NCBI GenBank assembly: GCA_011045955.1 | Contig: DSBV01000082.1 | Location: 1-36,847 of the forward strand | DNA length: 36,847 nucleotides | Reading direction: 5' to 3' | DNA from: Bacteroidales bacterium | GTDB taxonomy: Bacteria > Bacteroidota > Bacteroidia > Bacteroidales > Tenuifilaceae | Part shown: in pieces, positions 7,083 through 16,005 of the stretch | How the letters are laid out: each line of letters begins with the position of its first letter | Numbering within the stretch: the stretch's first letter is position 1 | The notes under the pieces: generated by a model | Told to the model about the DNA's origin: nothing | The model's input: only the letters and a program-made list of their open reading frames with translations | Database searches by the model: none | Program-made: the position numbers and the translations under genes

Positions 7083-8561
7083 ATGATTGAGTTAATTGAT
7101 AGAATTACAAACCCCAAGGCATTGGAGAATGCCGTAAAACGTTTTCGTGAGAAGGGTATTATTCTGCCCACCTTTCACCAGCAGCAGAATCCAGAACAAA
7201 TTCCCGATAAAATTAAGATAAAACTAAAAAATGTTGGGTTATGGGAGATAAATCCAATTAATCTTTTTCGAATCACATGGAAAAACGAACCCAAGGAAAA
7301 AGGGGGATTATTTGGCAAGGTTAACTACTTTGAGTTACCCAAGGAGCTTACCGGGGTTAATGCCAGAATTATACTATTGCTTGGCAAATGGTTTCCAACC
7401 GGTGCGCATAAGGTTGGGGCTGCATACGGTTGCCTTGCACCCCGCATTATCACAGGTGGCTTTGACCCGACAACCCAAAAAGCGGTTTGGCCATCAACCG
7501 GCAACTACTGCAGGGGTGGCGCATTCGACTCTAAGCTTATGGGAACCGAATCGGTAGCTATACTACCCGAGGAGATGAGCCGGGAGCGCTTTACCTGGCT
7601 ACGCGACTATGTAGGTTCCGAGGTTATTGCAACCCCCGGTTGCGAGTCGAATGTGAAAGAGATTTACGATAAATGCTGGGAAATCCGAAGAACCAAGCCC
7701 GACTACGTTATTTTTAACCAGTTCGACGAGTTTGGCAATGCCGCATGGCACTATAGCATTACCGGTAAGGCCATTGAGGAGGTGTTCAACGAGCTGGGCG
7801 GGAAACCTAATTTAGCAGCATACGTTTCGGCAACTGGATCGGCCGGAACTATTGCAGCTGGCGACTACCTTCGAACCATTGCACCCCATGTTAAGGTGGT
7901 GGCTTCGGAAGCAAAGCAGTGCCCTACCATTCTGATGAATGGTTTTGGCGGCCACCGCATCGAAGGTATTGGCGATAAGCACGTACCATGGATTCACAAT
8001 GTAAAAAACACCAATGTTATTACCGCAATCGACGATGAGGATTGCATGCGCATTTTCAGACTATTCAATGAGCCTGAAGGCGTTAAATACCTTATCGAAT
8101 CGGGTATTCAGGCTGAATTGGCTAACAACCTGCACCATTTAGGGATATCGGGCATTAGCAATATGCTTTCGGCTATTAAAACAGCCAAGTTCTTCGAAAT
8201 GACTACGAACGATGTAATTTTTACGGTTGCAACCGACTCGGCCGAAATGTATAAGTCGAGGCTTGAAGAACTTAGGGAAGAACGGGGCAGCTATACCCCC
8301 ATTCAAGCCGTGAAAGATTTTGAAAAATGTATTTTAGGGGCAACTACCGACTGGATGAAGGAACTTACCTACTCCGACCGCAAGGCAATACACAACCTTA
8401 AATACTTTACCTGGGTTGAGCAACAGGGCAAGGAAATTGAGGATTTGAACAGTCTTTGGTACGACAGGGAGTTATGGCCTAAGCTATTTAGCCAGGTTAA
8501 ACGGTGGGATGAACTGATTGTAGAGTTTAACGAACGTGTTGGCTTGATAAAGTCGCTGTAA
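7083..8561 (+). CDS. Fold-type II PLP-dependent enzyme (TrpB/ammonia-lyase-like), possible ygeX stand-in
   Basis: About 492 residues from ATG 7083 (498 from TTG 7065). The PLP lysine sits in PTGAHKVGAAYG (Lys about 110), resembling the TrpB GAHK signature rather than the cysteine synthase one. The substrate loop is PSTGNYCRGG (about 137-146) and the phosphate-binding loop is SATGSAGTIAAG (about 249-260). About 100 residues longer than E. coli YgeX (2,3-diaminopropionate ammonia-lyase) and not recognisably its orthologue. Plausible reactions are beta-elimination or deamination of an amino acid formed late in purine breakdown. It heads an operon: the next PLP gene starts 11 bases after its stop. 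A near-consensus TACTTTTA (7057-7064) would put the transcript start after TTG 7065, favouring ATG 7083. Substrate unknown. Confidence 0.75.
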   Translation: MIELIDRITNPKALENAVKRFREKGIILPTFHQQQNPEQIPDKIKIKLKNVGLWEINPINLFRITWKNEPKEKGGLFGKVNYFELPKELTGVNARIILLLGKWFPTGAHKVGAAYGCLAPRIITGGFDPTTQKAVWPSTGNYCRGGAFDSKLMGTESVAILPEEMSRERFTWLRDYVGSEVIATPGCESNVKEIYDKCWEIRRTKPDYVIFNQFDEFGNAAWHYSITGKAIEEVFNELGGKPNLAAYVSATGSAGTIAAGDYLRTIAPHVKVVASEAKQCPTILMNGFGGHRIEGIGDKHVPWIHNVKNTNVITAIDDEDCMRIFRLFNEPEGVKYLIESGIQAELANNLHHLGISGISNMLSAIKTAKFFEMTTNDVIFTVATDSAEMYKSRLEELREERGSYTPIQAVKDFEKCILGATTDWMKELTYSDRKAIHNLKYFTWVEQQGKEIEDLNSLWYDRELWPKLFSQVKRWDELIVEFNERVGLIKSL

Positions 8562-8572
8562 ATCTATTTTAT

Positions 8573-9796
8573 ATGAACACCAAGTTCATGCTTACCTGTT
8601 CAGACTGTGGTAAAACTTTTTCTCCATCTCCTGAACTTTACCTTTGCCCGGATTGCAGCAAATCAAACAATACGGGTTTACCTCCTAAGGGTGTGCTAAA
8701 AGCCATCTATGATTATGAGGCCATTGGTAAATCCAATGAAGTTGCCATTCGCAACAACTTTTGGGATTTACTGCCGCTGAATTATAAAACATCGTTACCC
8801 AAACTGAGGGTTGGCAATACGCCAATATATAAGTTTGAAAAAATTGATGGCGAGTCAGTTCCATTTGGGCTCTATTTGAAAGACGATTCCCAAAACCCAA
8901 CCTTCTCATTTAAGGACCGGGCATCGTCGGTGGTATCGGCCTATGCCAAGGAAAATGGCATCAGCACAATAGTTGCTGCATCAACCGGAAATGCGGGATC
9001 GTCGCTGGCCGGAATTTGCGCATCGCAGGAGCAAAAGGCAATAATCATGGTGCCTAAGAGCGCACCACAGGCTAAGCTCACCCAGATAGTGATGTATGGA
9101 GCCACAATTGTTCCCGTTGATGGTACTTACGACATGGCCTTTGACCTTAGCATTGAGGCAACCCAGGAGTTTGGTTGGTATAACCGAAATACTGCCTATA
9201 ATCCACTTACCATAGAGGGAAAGAAAACCGTATCGTTGGAACTTTTCCTGCAGCTAAATAGGGCTATTCCCGATTATATCTTTGTTCCCGTAGGCGATGG
9301 TGTTATCATCTCAGGAGTATATAAGGGATACGAAGATTTGTTAAGAATTGGATTGATTGACCGTATGCCCACAATTGTGGCTGTTCAGGCTGCCGGAAGT
9401 TCAAACCTGATTGACAACATTGGCAAAACAGATTTTACTACAAAGCCCAGCCAAACCATTGCCGACTCGATTTCGGTAGATGTACCCCGAAACTTCTACA
9501 TGGCACAAAGCTTTATTATGCAATACCAGGGTGAACACTTACCGGTAACCGATGAGGAAATTGTTGAAGCATCAAAAATCCTGGCCCGCAATACTGGCAT
9601 TTTTGCCGAACCTGCTGCTGCAACCGCATATGCTGGAATGCTTCGCTATAACAAGCTAAATAAAATGCACAGCAAGCAGAAGGTAGTGGTATTGCTTACC
9701 GGTAGCGGCCTTAAAGACCTTAAAGCCATTTCATCAATTGTAAATATTCCCAATGCCATTGAGCCAACCCTCGATGCATTGAAGATAGTTTTTTAG
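8573..9796 (+). CDS. Threonine synthase-like PLP enzyme with N-terminal zinc ribbon
   Basis: A 407-residue fold-type II PLP enzyme. A short zinc ribbon (Cys9, Cys12, Cys25, Cys28) precedes the catalytic domain. The PLP lysine is in FSFKDRASS (Lys114), the substrate loop is STGNAGSS (about 138-145), and LTGSGLKD near 377 is typical of ThrC relatives. Classical threonine synthase acts on O-phosphohomoserine. Here the gene sits between another PLP enzyme and a xanthine dehydrogenase, with no hom/thrB neighbours, so a catabolic lyase role on a diamino acid or similar substrate is more likely. It is almost certainly co-transcribed with the upstream gene (11-base gap). A biosynthetic ThrC cannot be excluded from sequence alone. 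Confidence 0.75.
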   Translation: MNTKFMLTCSDCGKTFSPSPELYLCPDCSKSNNTGLPPKGVLKAIYDYEAIGKSNEVAIRNNFWDLLPLNYKTSLPKLRVGNTPIYKFEKIDGESVPFGLYLKDDSQNPTFSFKDRASSVVSAYAKENGISTIVAASTGNAGSSLAGICASQEQKAIIMVPKSAPQAKLTQIVMYGATIVPVDGTYDMAFDLSIEATQEFGWYNRNTAYNPLTIEGKKTVSLELFLQLNRAIPDYIFVPVGDGVIISGVYKGYEDLLRIGLIDRMPTIVAVQAAGSSNLIDNIGKTDFTTKPSQTIADSISVDVPRNFYMAQSFIMQYQGEHLPVTDEEIVEASKILARNTGIFAEPAAATAYAGMLRYNKLNKMHSKQKVVVLLTGSGLKDLKAISSIVNIPNAIEPTLDALKIVF

Positions 9797-9885
9797 ATAG
9801 TGTGCAGTGTACAGTAGTATTTATTGATTGGTTGATCATTCTAAATTCAAACATCTAACTTCTAAATTCAGTTCCCCAAAACATT

Positions 9886-9893
9886 TATCTTTG
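9886..9893 (+). promoter_or_regulatory. Candidate -7 element of the xanthine dehydrogenase gene (TATCTTTG)
   Basis: TATCTTTG is a full match to the Bacteroidota -7 consensus and ends eight bases before ATG 9902, which implies a very short leader. No clear -33 element is seen. It suggests that xdh-ssnA can be transcribed on its own as well as from the PLP operon. Confidence 0.45.
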
Positions 9894-9901
9894 CAATAGC
9901 T

Positions 9902-12460
9902 ATGATTCAATTCAATTTAAACGGTAAAGCGGTAGAGTATGTCGGTGATATAAACCGATCGTTGCTCGATTACTTGCGGAACGATTTACACCTTACCGCA
10001 GCAAAGGATGGCTGCTCAGGACAAGGCGTTTGTGGAGCCTGCTCAATTGAAATGAATGGGAGCATTAAAATGGCTTGCCGCATCAAGATGCAGGAGGTTG
10101 AGGGGGCCACCATTTACACCCTGGAGGAATTACCCAATAATTTCCGTGAGATCGTTTCAAATCACTTTGCAGCACAAGGCGCAGTGCAGTGCGGTTTCTG
10201 TTCGCCTGGCATGATTATGCGTGCCCGCGGGCTTTGGCTATCGAATCCCAATGCCACCCGTAGCGATATAATCAAGGTTATCACCCCTAACCTCTGCCGG
10301 TGCACAGGATATGTCAAAATAGTTGATGCCATTCAACATGCATTTGCTGAATTGAACGGCAGTAAGAATACGCAAACTCAAACCGGTGCCCAAATAGGCG
10401 ACCGGTATCCGAAATACCAAGCCAAGGAAACTGCTCTGGGCATAAGGCCTTTTGTTGACGATATGTTTGTTGATGGTATGCTCTACGGAGCATTGAGGTT
10501 TTCCGATTATCCACGTGCAAAAGTTCTAAAAATTGATATCTCAAAAGCTTTGTCAGTCGAAGGTGTAGTAAAGGCAATAACCGCATCGGATATTCCTGGC
10601 GACCGTTATATCGGCTTAATATTTCTGGATTGGCCTGTAATGGTTTCCCAAGGCGAAACAACACGCTACATAGGTGATGTAATTGCTGGAGTTGTGGCAA
10701 CTTCCGAAAGCATTGCCCGACAAGCGGCTAAACTTATCGAAATTGAATACGAGGTATTGGAACCCGTTACCGATATGCATCAAGCCGTAAAGCCCGATTC
10801 GCCAAGGGTTCATCCCAACCATTCCAATGTGCTGGAAACCTGCACCATTCGGTTTGGCGATGTGGAAAAAGCCTTTGCCGAAGCGGCATACGTTTCGACC
10901 GATATTTACGAAACACAACGAATTGAGCATGCTTTTCTGGAAACCGAAACCGCTCTTGCCCTTCCAAACGGCGACGGTGTAAAGGTTTACAGCCAAGGAC
11001 AAGGTGTTTATGTTGATAGAAAGCAAATAGCAAAAATTCTAAACATACCCGAAAACATGGTGAATGTAACACAGGTTCAGAACGGCGGTGGTTTTGGCGG
11101 TAAAGAGGATTTAACAGTTCAGGGACATGCCGCCCTGTTAAGCTATATCACCCAAATGCCTGTAAAGGTTCACCTTACCCGCGACGAAAGCATAAGAATG
11201 CACCCCAAAAGGCATCCGGTTTGGATGAAAATCAGCCTGGCCTGTGATGCAAGAGGGAAATTCACTGCTCTGAAGCTCGATGCAATTGGCGATACGGGAG
11301 CATACGCATCGGTTGGCACTAAGGTGATGGAACGTGTGGTTGGTCATGCCACAGGTGGATACACCGTTCCTGCAGTGGATATCTCGGCCAAAACCGTTTA
11401 CACCAACAACATACCCTGTGGCGCCATGCGTGGTTTTGGTGTCCCACAGGTTACCTTTGCCATCGAAAGCTGTATCGACGACCTTTGCCGCCAGGGTGGT
11501 TTTGACCGCTGGCAAATCCGTTACGATAACGCCTTGGAAGATGGTGCAAAAACTGCAACTGGTCAAGAGCTTCATGGAGTTGGGCTTAAAAAAACCCTTT
11601 TGGCTGTTAAAGAGCAATTTCAATCGGCCAGGTATGCAGGCATAGCCTGCGGCTTAAAGAATACCGGTGTAGGCAACGGAATGGTTGACGATAGTGAGGT
11701 TATTATAAAGGTTGTTAGCCCAACCAGGGTGGAAATCCACCATGGATGGACTGAAATGGGGCAAGGTGTTCACACCATGGCCATCCAAACCCTTCACCAT
11801 GAAACCGGTATCGAACCCAACATGATTGAGGTTATTGTCGATACCCATGCTGAGATACCTACCGGTATGACTACATCGTCGAGGGCAACGGCCCTAGTGG
11901 CTAACGCCATTATCAATGCGGCACGACCACTTAAGGATGATTTAAAGACCGTCACACTCGAAAAACTGGTTGGCCGAGTTTACCGAGGCAAGTTTGTTTG
12001 CGATTGGACATGCAAACCTGGTGCTAAAACCGATAAACCTGTGATACACTTTGCCTACGGCTATGCAACCCAAATAGCCATACTCAACGAACAGGGCAAA
12101 CTATCGAAAATAGTTGCTGCCCACGATGCTGGCAAAATCATGAACCGTATGCTTTTCGAGGGTCAAATTGAGGGTGCTGTACATATGGGAATGGGATATG
12201 CACTAACTGAGGATTTACCCATGGAGAATGGCTTTCCCGTTAGCTTTAAGTTTAAGGACATTGGGATTATCCGTGCTAACCAAATGCCCGAAATTGAAGT
12301 TATTGGTATCGAGGAACCCGACCCTATTGGGCCATACGGCGCAAAGGGCATAGGCGAAATTGGCATGGTACCAACAGCAGCAGCCATAGCTAATGCGCTA
12401 TGGACATTTGACAGTATAAAGCGAACACGCCTGCCCATGATGCGGAACAAGTCAGAATAG
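9902..12460 (+). CDS. xdhD: Fused Fe-S/molybdenum xanthine dehydrogenase (Se-dependent XDH/XdhD type)
   Basis: The 852 residues join two modules of the xanthine oxidase family and lack the FAD module. Residues 1-150 hold two [2Fe-2S] clusters: Cys38/44/47/59, and Cys96/99 with Cys131/133 in CGFCSPG and CRCTGY. The rest is the molybdopterin domain, with GGGFGGKED near 394, AMRGFGVPQ near 508 and the catalytic Glu in GIGEIG near 819. Length and fusion match the selenium-dependent xanthine dehydrogenase family rather than three-subunit XDH. It would hydroxylate or reduce a purine (xanthine, hypoxanthine or urate) in the cytoplasm. A selenium ligand cannot be read from sequence, and yqeB, yqeC and selD are absent here. 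With no flavin domain, it needs an outside electron partner; YgfK is the likely one. ssnA follows after 28 bases. Confidence 0.9.
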   Translation: MIQFNLNGKAVEYVGDINRSLLDYLRNDLHLTAAKDGCSGQGVCGACSIEMNGSIKMACRIKMQEVEGATIYTLEELPNNFREIVSNHFAAQGAVQCGFCSPGMIMRARGLWLSNPNATRSDIIKVITPNLCRCTGYVKIVDAIQHAFAELNGSKNTQTQTGAQIGDRYPKYQAKETALGIRPFVDDMFVDGMLYGALRFSDYPRAKVLKIDISKALSVEGVVKAITASDIPGDRYIGLIFLDWPVMVSQGETTRYIGDVIAGVVATSESIARQAAKLIEIEYEVLEPVTDMHQAVKPDSPRVHPNHSNVLETCTIRFGDVEKAFAEAAYVSTDIYETQRIEHAFLETETALALPNGDGVKVYSQGQGVYVDRKQIAKILNIPENMVNVTQVQNGGGFGGKEDLTVQGHAALLSYITQMPVKVHLTRDESIRMHPKRHPVWMKISLACDARGKFTALKLDAIGDTGAYASVGTKVMERVVGHATGGYTVPAVDISAKTVYTNNIPCGAMRGFGVPQVTFAIESCIDDLCRQGGFDRWQIRYDNALEDGAKTATGQELHGVGLKKTLLAVKEQFQSARYAGIACGLKNTGVGNGMVDDSEVIIKVVSPTRVEIHHGWTEMGQGVHTMAIQTLHHETGIEPNMIEVIVDTHAEIPTGMTTSSRATALVANAIINAARPLKDDLKTVTLEKLVGRVYRGKFVCDWTCKPGAKTDKPVIHFAYGYATQIAILNEQGKLSKIVAAHDAGKIMNRMLFEGQIEGAVHMGMGYALTEDLPMENGFPVSFKFKDIGIIRANQMPEIEVIGIEEPDPIGPYGAKGIGEIGMVPTAAAIANALWTFDSIKRTRLPMMRNKSE

Positions 12461-12488
12461 TTTTTAACCTTAATTAATTCTTACCCCA

Positions 12489-13748
12489 ATGATTTTACTT
12501 GCCGATGCCACCTATATCGATTATCAAACGCTGGAAATTAGGAATTGCGATATACTGGTTACCAAGGGTAACATTGAATTCCATCCACCTAAAACGTACA
12601 AAGACAATGCCTCCGAAACCCTTAACTGTACAGGGAAATTGGTTACACACTCGTTTATTGTTGGCCATCACCATGCATATTCTGCTTTAGCCCGAGGCAT
12701 GGGCGCACCCAAAAAATCACCTGAAAATTTCTACGATATACTTAAATATATCTGGTGGACACTCGATAAATGCTTAACACCCGAAATGATTGAGTACAGC
12801 GGTTTAGTTACTGCTGTGGCCTGTGCTAAAGCAGGCGCAACTTTTGTGATCGACCACCATGCATCGCCTTTTGCCATTGATGGCTCTCTTGAAATTCTTG
12901 CCAAAACCTTTGAACAGGTTGGTATTGCTCACTTACTTTGCTATGAGATAAGCGACCGCGATGGGAAGGAAATAGCACAAAAGGGATTGGATGAGACCGA
13001 TACATATCTTAAAAATCATCAAGGGTTGGTTGGCTTACATGCATCTTTTACCCTTAGCAACGAAACGTTAAAAGAAGCTGCCAACATTATGCAGAAACAC
13101 AGCTCTGGGGTTCATATTCACGTTGCCGAAGATAAGTATGATCAAGAAAGTTGTAAGCAAAATCATAATACCTCAGTAGTTGAAAGACTCAATAGCTTCG
13201 GATTTTTAGATTCAAGTAAATCGATACTTGTTCATTGCCTTCACCTGTCCAATTCTGAACGCCAGCTCATTGCAAATTCGCCATGCTGGGTGGCGCAAAA
13301 CACCGACAGCAACCTTAACAATAATGTGGGCTACTTTAGCAGCAAAGGGCTTAGTGAAAATATCATGCTGGGTACCGATGGAATGCATAGCGATATGCTG
13401 CAAAGCATGAAATCGGCCTACTTTGTAGGCCAGAACTTTGATCCCATGAGTCCTGCGCAAGCTTACAAAAGGCTAAGAAATGCTCACCGCTATATCGCCC
13501 AAAACGGTTTTAATGGCGATGGCCCCGACAATCTTGTGATTCTGGATTACGACTCCCCCACCCCTATAACTCCCGAAAACCTTGCCGGACACTTTGTTTA
13601 TGGCATAAACCAAACCCATATTGAACATCTTATTTCTAACGGCAAGCTAATCCTTAAAAACCGAAAGGTAACAACCGTTGATGAAGAGGTCATTTTAAAA
13701 GAATCTCAAAAAATGGCCCTGGCTTTGTGGGAAAGAATGAGAGAGTAA
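12489..13748 (+). CDS. ssnA: SsnA-family amidohydrolase (aminohydrolase)
   Basis: A 419-residue metal-dependent amidohydrolase of the cytosine deaminase/TRZ-ATZ type. Metal ligands are visible as the HHH run at 60-62 (GHHHAYSALARG), the His of GLHASFTL (about 185), HIHVAED (about 209-215) and the Asp of GTDGMHSD (about 297). The segment SALARGMGAP followed by an aromatic-rich YDILKYIWWTLD is typical of SsnA. SsnA is a constant member of Se-hydroxylase/purine clusters, where it probably deaminates or opens a purine-derived ring; its exact substrate is not settled by sequence. It follows xdh closely and is likely co-transcribed. Some 180 bases with repeat hairpins separate it from the next gene. 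Confidence 0.88.
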   Translation: MILLADATYIDYQTLEIRNCDILVTKGNIEFHPPKTYKDNASETLNCTGKLVTHSFIVGHHHAYSALARGMGAPKKSPENFYDILKYIWWTLDKCLTPEMIEYSGLVTAVACAKAGATFVIDHHASPFAIDGSLEILAKTFEQVGIAHLLCYEISDRDGKEIAQKGLDETDTYLKNHQGLVGLHASFTLSNETLKEAANIMQKHSSGVHIHVAEDKYDQESCKQNHNTSVVERLNSFGFLDSSKSILVHCLHLSNSERQLIANSPCWVAQNTDSNLNNNVGYFSSKGLSENIMLGTDGMHSDMLQSMKSAYFVGQNFDPMSPAQAYKRLRNAHRYIAQNGFNGDGPDNLVILDYDSPTPITPENLAGHFVYGINQTHIEHLISNGKLILKNRKVTTVDEEVILKESQKMALALWERMRE

Positions 13749-13764
13749 GGGTAAAGGATAAAAA

Positions 13765-13830
13765 GCCTGTCCCGCATTAGCGAAATTCAAAATTCAAAAT
13801 TTCAGAACCTGTCCCGCTTTAGCGGGATTC
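13765..13830 (+). repeat. Two CCTGTCCCGC hairpins in tandem after ssnA
   Basis: GCCTGTCCCGCATTAGCG (from 13765) and CCTGTCCCGCTTTAGCGGGA (from 13808) are copies of the motif at 5239 and 24129. The first has lost part of its right arm; the second keeps a perfect CCCGC/GCGGG stem. They are preceded by GGTAAAGGATAAA, as in the large dispersed repeat, so this is a fragment of that repeat. It could also attenuate transcription past ssnA. Confidence 0.6.
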
Positions 13831-13898
13831 AATTTTTGAGTTTCAGGATTCAGCCCCCTGATAACAGTGATTTGATTAAGAAACACAAAATTTATGCT

Positions 13899-13906
13899 TA
13901 TCTTTG
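13899..13906 (+). promoter_or_regulatory. Candidate -7 element of the YgjV-like gene (TATCTTTG)
   Basis: TATCTTTG fully matches the Bacteroidota -7 consensus, 23 bases before ATG 13930. A TTTG at 13871-13874 lies 24 bases upstream, longer than the usual spacing. It suggests a separate transcript for the membrane protein and hydA. Confidence 0.4.
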
Positions 13907-13929
13907 CTTATTAAAACATAAAAAAGTAG

Positions 13930-14553
13930 ATGAATCAACAAGTATTGGAATGGATAGGATATAGCGCATCGGTTATTATTGCGCTATCAATGACAATGAA
14001 CTCGATTGTTAAGTTCCGTTGGATAAACCTAACGGGAGCGTTAATGTTCTCAATATATGGTTTTTTGATAGGTGCATGGCCTGTTGGCATACTAAACGGT
14101 TTTATTGTGCTAACCGATGCCTATTACCTATTTCAGATTTACTCAAAGAAAGAAGTATTTGAGATACTGGAGGTTCGTCCCGATAACCGTTACCTGATGC
14201 GTTTTCTCGATTTTCATAAAAAAGATATTAATCGGTTCTTCCCTGGATTCACCTATACACCTACCGAAAACACCATCAGTTTTATAATCTTACGCAACAT
14301 GGCTGTTGCAGGCGTATTCATAGCACAGCGTAACGAATCGAAAGCCCTTGAGGTGGAGCTTGATTACGTTTTACCGGAATACCGCGATTTTAAAAATGGG
14401 CGCTTTGTTTACTACTGGCTTAGCCAAAAATTTACGGAAGGTGGATATACTAGGGTTTGGGCAAAAGCATTTAACAAGAGCCATAGGAAATACTTACTGC
14501 ATTTGGGTTTTACCGAATCGGGTGGTGAACATTTTCTGAAAATATTGGAATAA
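13930..14553 (+). CDS. YgjV-like membrane protein with C-terminal GNAT-like domain
   Basis: A 207-residue protein in two parts. Residues 1-72 form about three membrane segments (roughly 8-25, 33-50 and 51-70) containing SMTMNSIVKFRWINLTGAL and IYGFLIGAWPVGILNGF, which resemble the YgjV inner-membrane family. Residues from about 75 on look like an N-acetyltransferase: a strand VAGVFIA, then ELDYVLPEYRDFKNG and the C-terminal YLLHLGFTESG, where GNAT proteins typically end with a hydrophobic LGF element. It lies between ssnA and hydA, 11 bases upstream of hydA, so it is probably co-transcribed with the catabolic amidohydrolase. It could be a sensor, a transporter helper or a membrane-tethered acetyltransferase; none of these can be chosen from sequence. 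Confidence 0.7.
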   Translation: MNQQVLEWIGYSASVIIALSMTMNSIVKFRWINLTGALMFSIYGFLIGAWPVGILNGFIVLTDAYYLFQIYSKKEVFEILEVRPDNRYLMRFLDFHKKDINRFFPGFTYTPTENTISFIILRNMAVAGVFIAQRNESKALEVELDYVLPEYRDFKNGRFVYYWLSQKFTEGGYTRVWAKAFNKSHRKYLLHLGFTESGGEHFLKILE

Positions 14554-14564
14554 TTCCATTAGAG

Positions 14565-15995
14565 TTGAGCATACTAATTAGAAACGGCAGGATTATAACC
14601 TCGGTTGGCGATCAAATTGCCGATCTGTTGGTTGTTGATGGGAAGATTGCTGCCATTGGCAACCAGTTAGAAGCCAATGCTGAAACCACAATCGATGCTC
14701 AGGGTATGCTGGTGTTGCCTGGGGGTATCGACCCCCATGTTCATTTGCACCTACCTACACCAGCAGGCTATTCGGCCGATGATTTCCGTACCGGCAGCAT
14801 TGCCGCCCTAATGGGAGGCACAACCACCATTATCGATTTTGTAACCCCTATTCGTGGGCAATCTATAATCGAAGCGCTAAAAGCTCGAATCGATGAGGCT
14901 GCTAACTCGCTAGTTGATTACATATTTCATGTGAGCCCGGTGGAATGGAATAAAAATACGCCCAATGAGATTGAGGAATGCATTGAAATGGGATTTACAT
15001 CCTTCAAAATCTACATGGCATATAAGGACTCCGTGGGTATAGATGATACAGCCCTTTACCATGTGATGCATACGGTTGCCAAGCTTGGCGGTTTAGTAAC
15101 CGCCCATTGTGAGCTAGGCGATGATATTGATACCCTAAGAGATTTTTACGCCAATCAGGGCCTTACTACCCCAAAATACCACATGCTCTCACGTCCGTCA
15201 CGCTTTGAGGCATTAGCAGTAAAACGCGCCATCGACCTTGCCGATCAAACCCAGTGTCCCCTTTACATAGTTCACGTTTCCGCAGCTGAATCGGTTAAGC
15301 ATATTATTCAGGCCCAAAAAAGCGGTCAACCGCTTTACGCCGAAACCTGCCCTCAGTACCTTCTTCTCGATCAAAACCTATACGAAACCAGCATACCCGA
15401 AGCACTAAAGTATGTTATGAGCCCTCCGCTCAGGCAAAGCAATGATAGAGATACCCTTTGGAGCGCTATGGCTAACGGAAATATCCAAACGGTTGGAACT
15501 GACCATTGCCCTTTCAACCTTGAGCAAAAGATGGTGGGCAAGGACGATTTCCAAAAGGTTCCTAACGGAGCTGGTGGTGTTGAACACAGGCTGTCGCTAC
15601 TATTCACCTACGGTGTATTAACCGGTAAGTTAAGCCTAAGCAAACTGGTTGACGTTTTTGCCACCCAACCCGCCAAAATATTTGGGCTTTACCCTCAAAA
15701 GGGTGAACTAGCTATTGGTTCCGTTGCCGATATTGTGATTTGGAATCCTAATATAAAAAGAACTATTTCATCAAGAAATCATCATTCCAAGTCCGACATA
15801 AGCATTTATGAAGGCTTTGAAACCACCGGTGAGGTAGCACTCTTAATCAAAAACGGAAAAATTGCAGTTGAAAACGGGAAATTGAGCGGAACTCTGCCCA
15901 ATGGTCAACTACTTAAACACCAATCGGCGAGAACAACAAGCCACTATTATAAAAGAATGGATAATTCAGGTTCCTACAATTGTGGAAGAGTTTAA
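14565..15995 (+). CDS. hydA: Dihydropyrimidinase/hydantoinase-type cyclic amidohydrolase
   Basis: A 476-residue cyclic amidase with all metal ligands of the family. His58-x-His60 is in DPHVHLH, the lysine expected to be carbamylated is Lys148 in SFKIYMAYK, then come His181 (TAHCELGDD), His237 (YIVHVSAAES) and Asp313 (GTDHCPFN). The length is that of bacterial dihydropyrimidinases. It would open a hydantoin- or dihydropyrimidine-like ring to an N-carbamoyl product, consistent with a mid-pathway step in purine breakdown. The start is TTG at 14565: it gives the expected N-terminal strand (MSILIRNGRI), while the next in-frame Met (residue 48) would remove that strand. The gap to the YgjV-like gene is 11 bases. 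Its stop lies 10 bases from that of a convergent gene. Confidence 0.9.
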   Translation: MSILIRNGRIITSVGDQIADLLVVDGKIAAIGNQLEANAETTIDAQGMLVLPGGIDPHVHLHLPTPAGYSADDFRTGSIAALMGGTTTIIDFVTPIRGQSIIEALKARIDEAANSLVDYIFHVSPVEWNKNTPNEIEECIEMGFTSFKIYMAYKDSVGIDDTALYHVMHTVAKLGGLVTAHCELGDDIDTLRDFYANQGLTTPKYHMLSRPSRFEALAVKRAIDLADQTQCPLYIVHVSAAESVKHIIQAQKSGQPLYAETCPQYLLLDQNLYETSIPEALKYVMSPPLRQSNDRDTLWSAMANGNIQTVGTDHCPFNLEQKMVGKDDFQKVPNGAGGVEHRLSLLFTYGVLTGKLSLSKLVDVFATQPAKIFGLYPQKGELAIGSVADIVIWNPNIKRTISSRNHHSKSDISIYEGFETTGEVALLIKNGKIAVENGKLSGTLPNGQLLKHQSARTTSHYYKRMDNSGSYNCGRV

Positions 15996-16005
15996 AGCAC
16001 AATAC

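Noticed and set aside
9902-12460. Selenocysteine or other in-frame TGA in the hydroxylase
   Set aside because: The frame is open from start to stop with no internal TGA; selenium in this family is a cofactor ligand, not selenocysteine.
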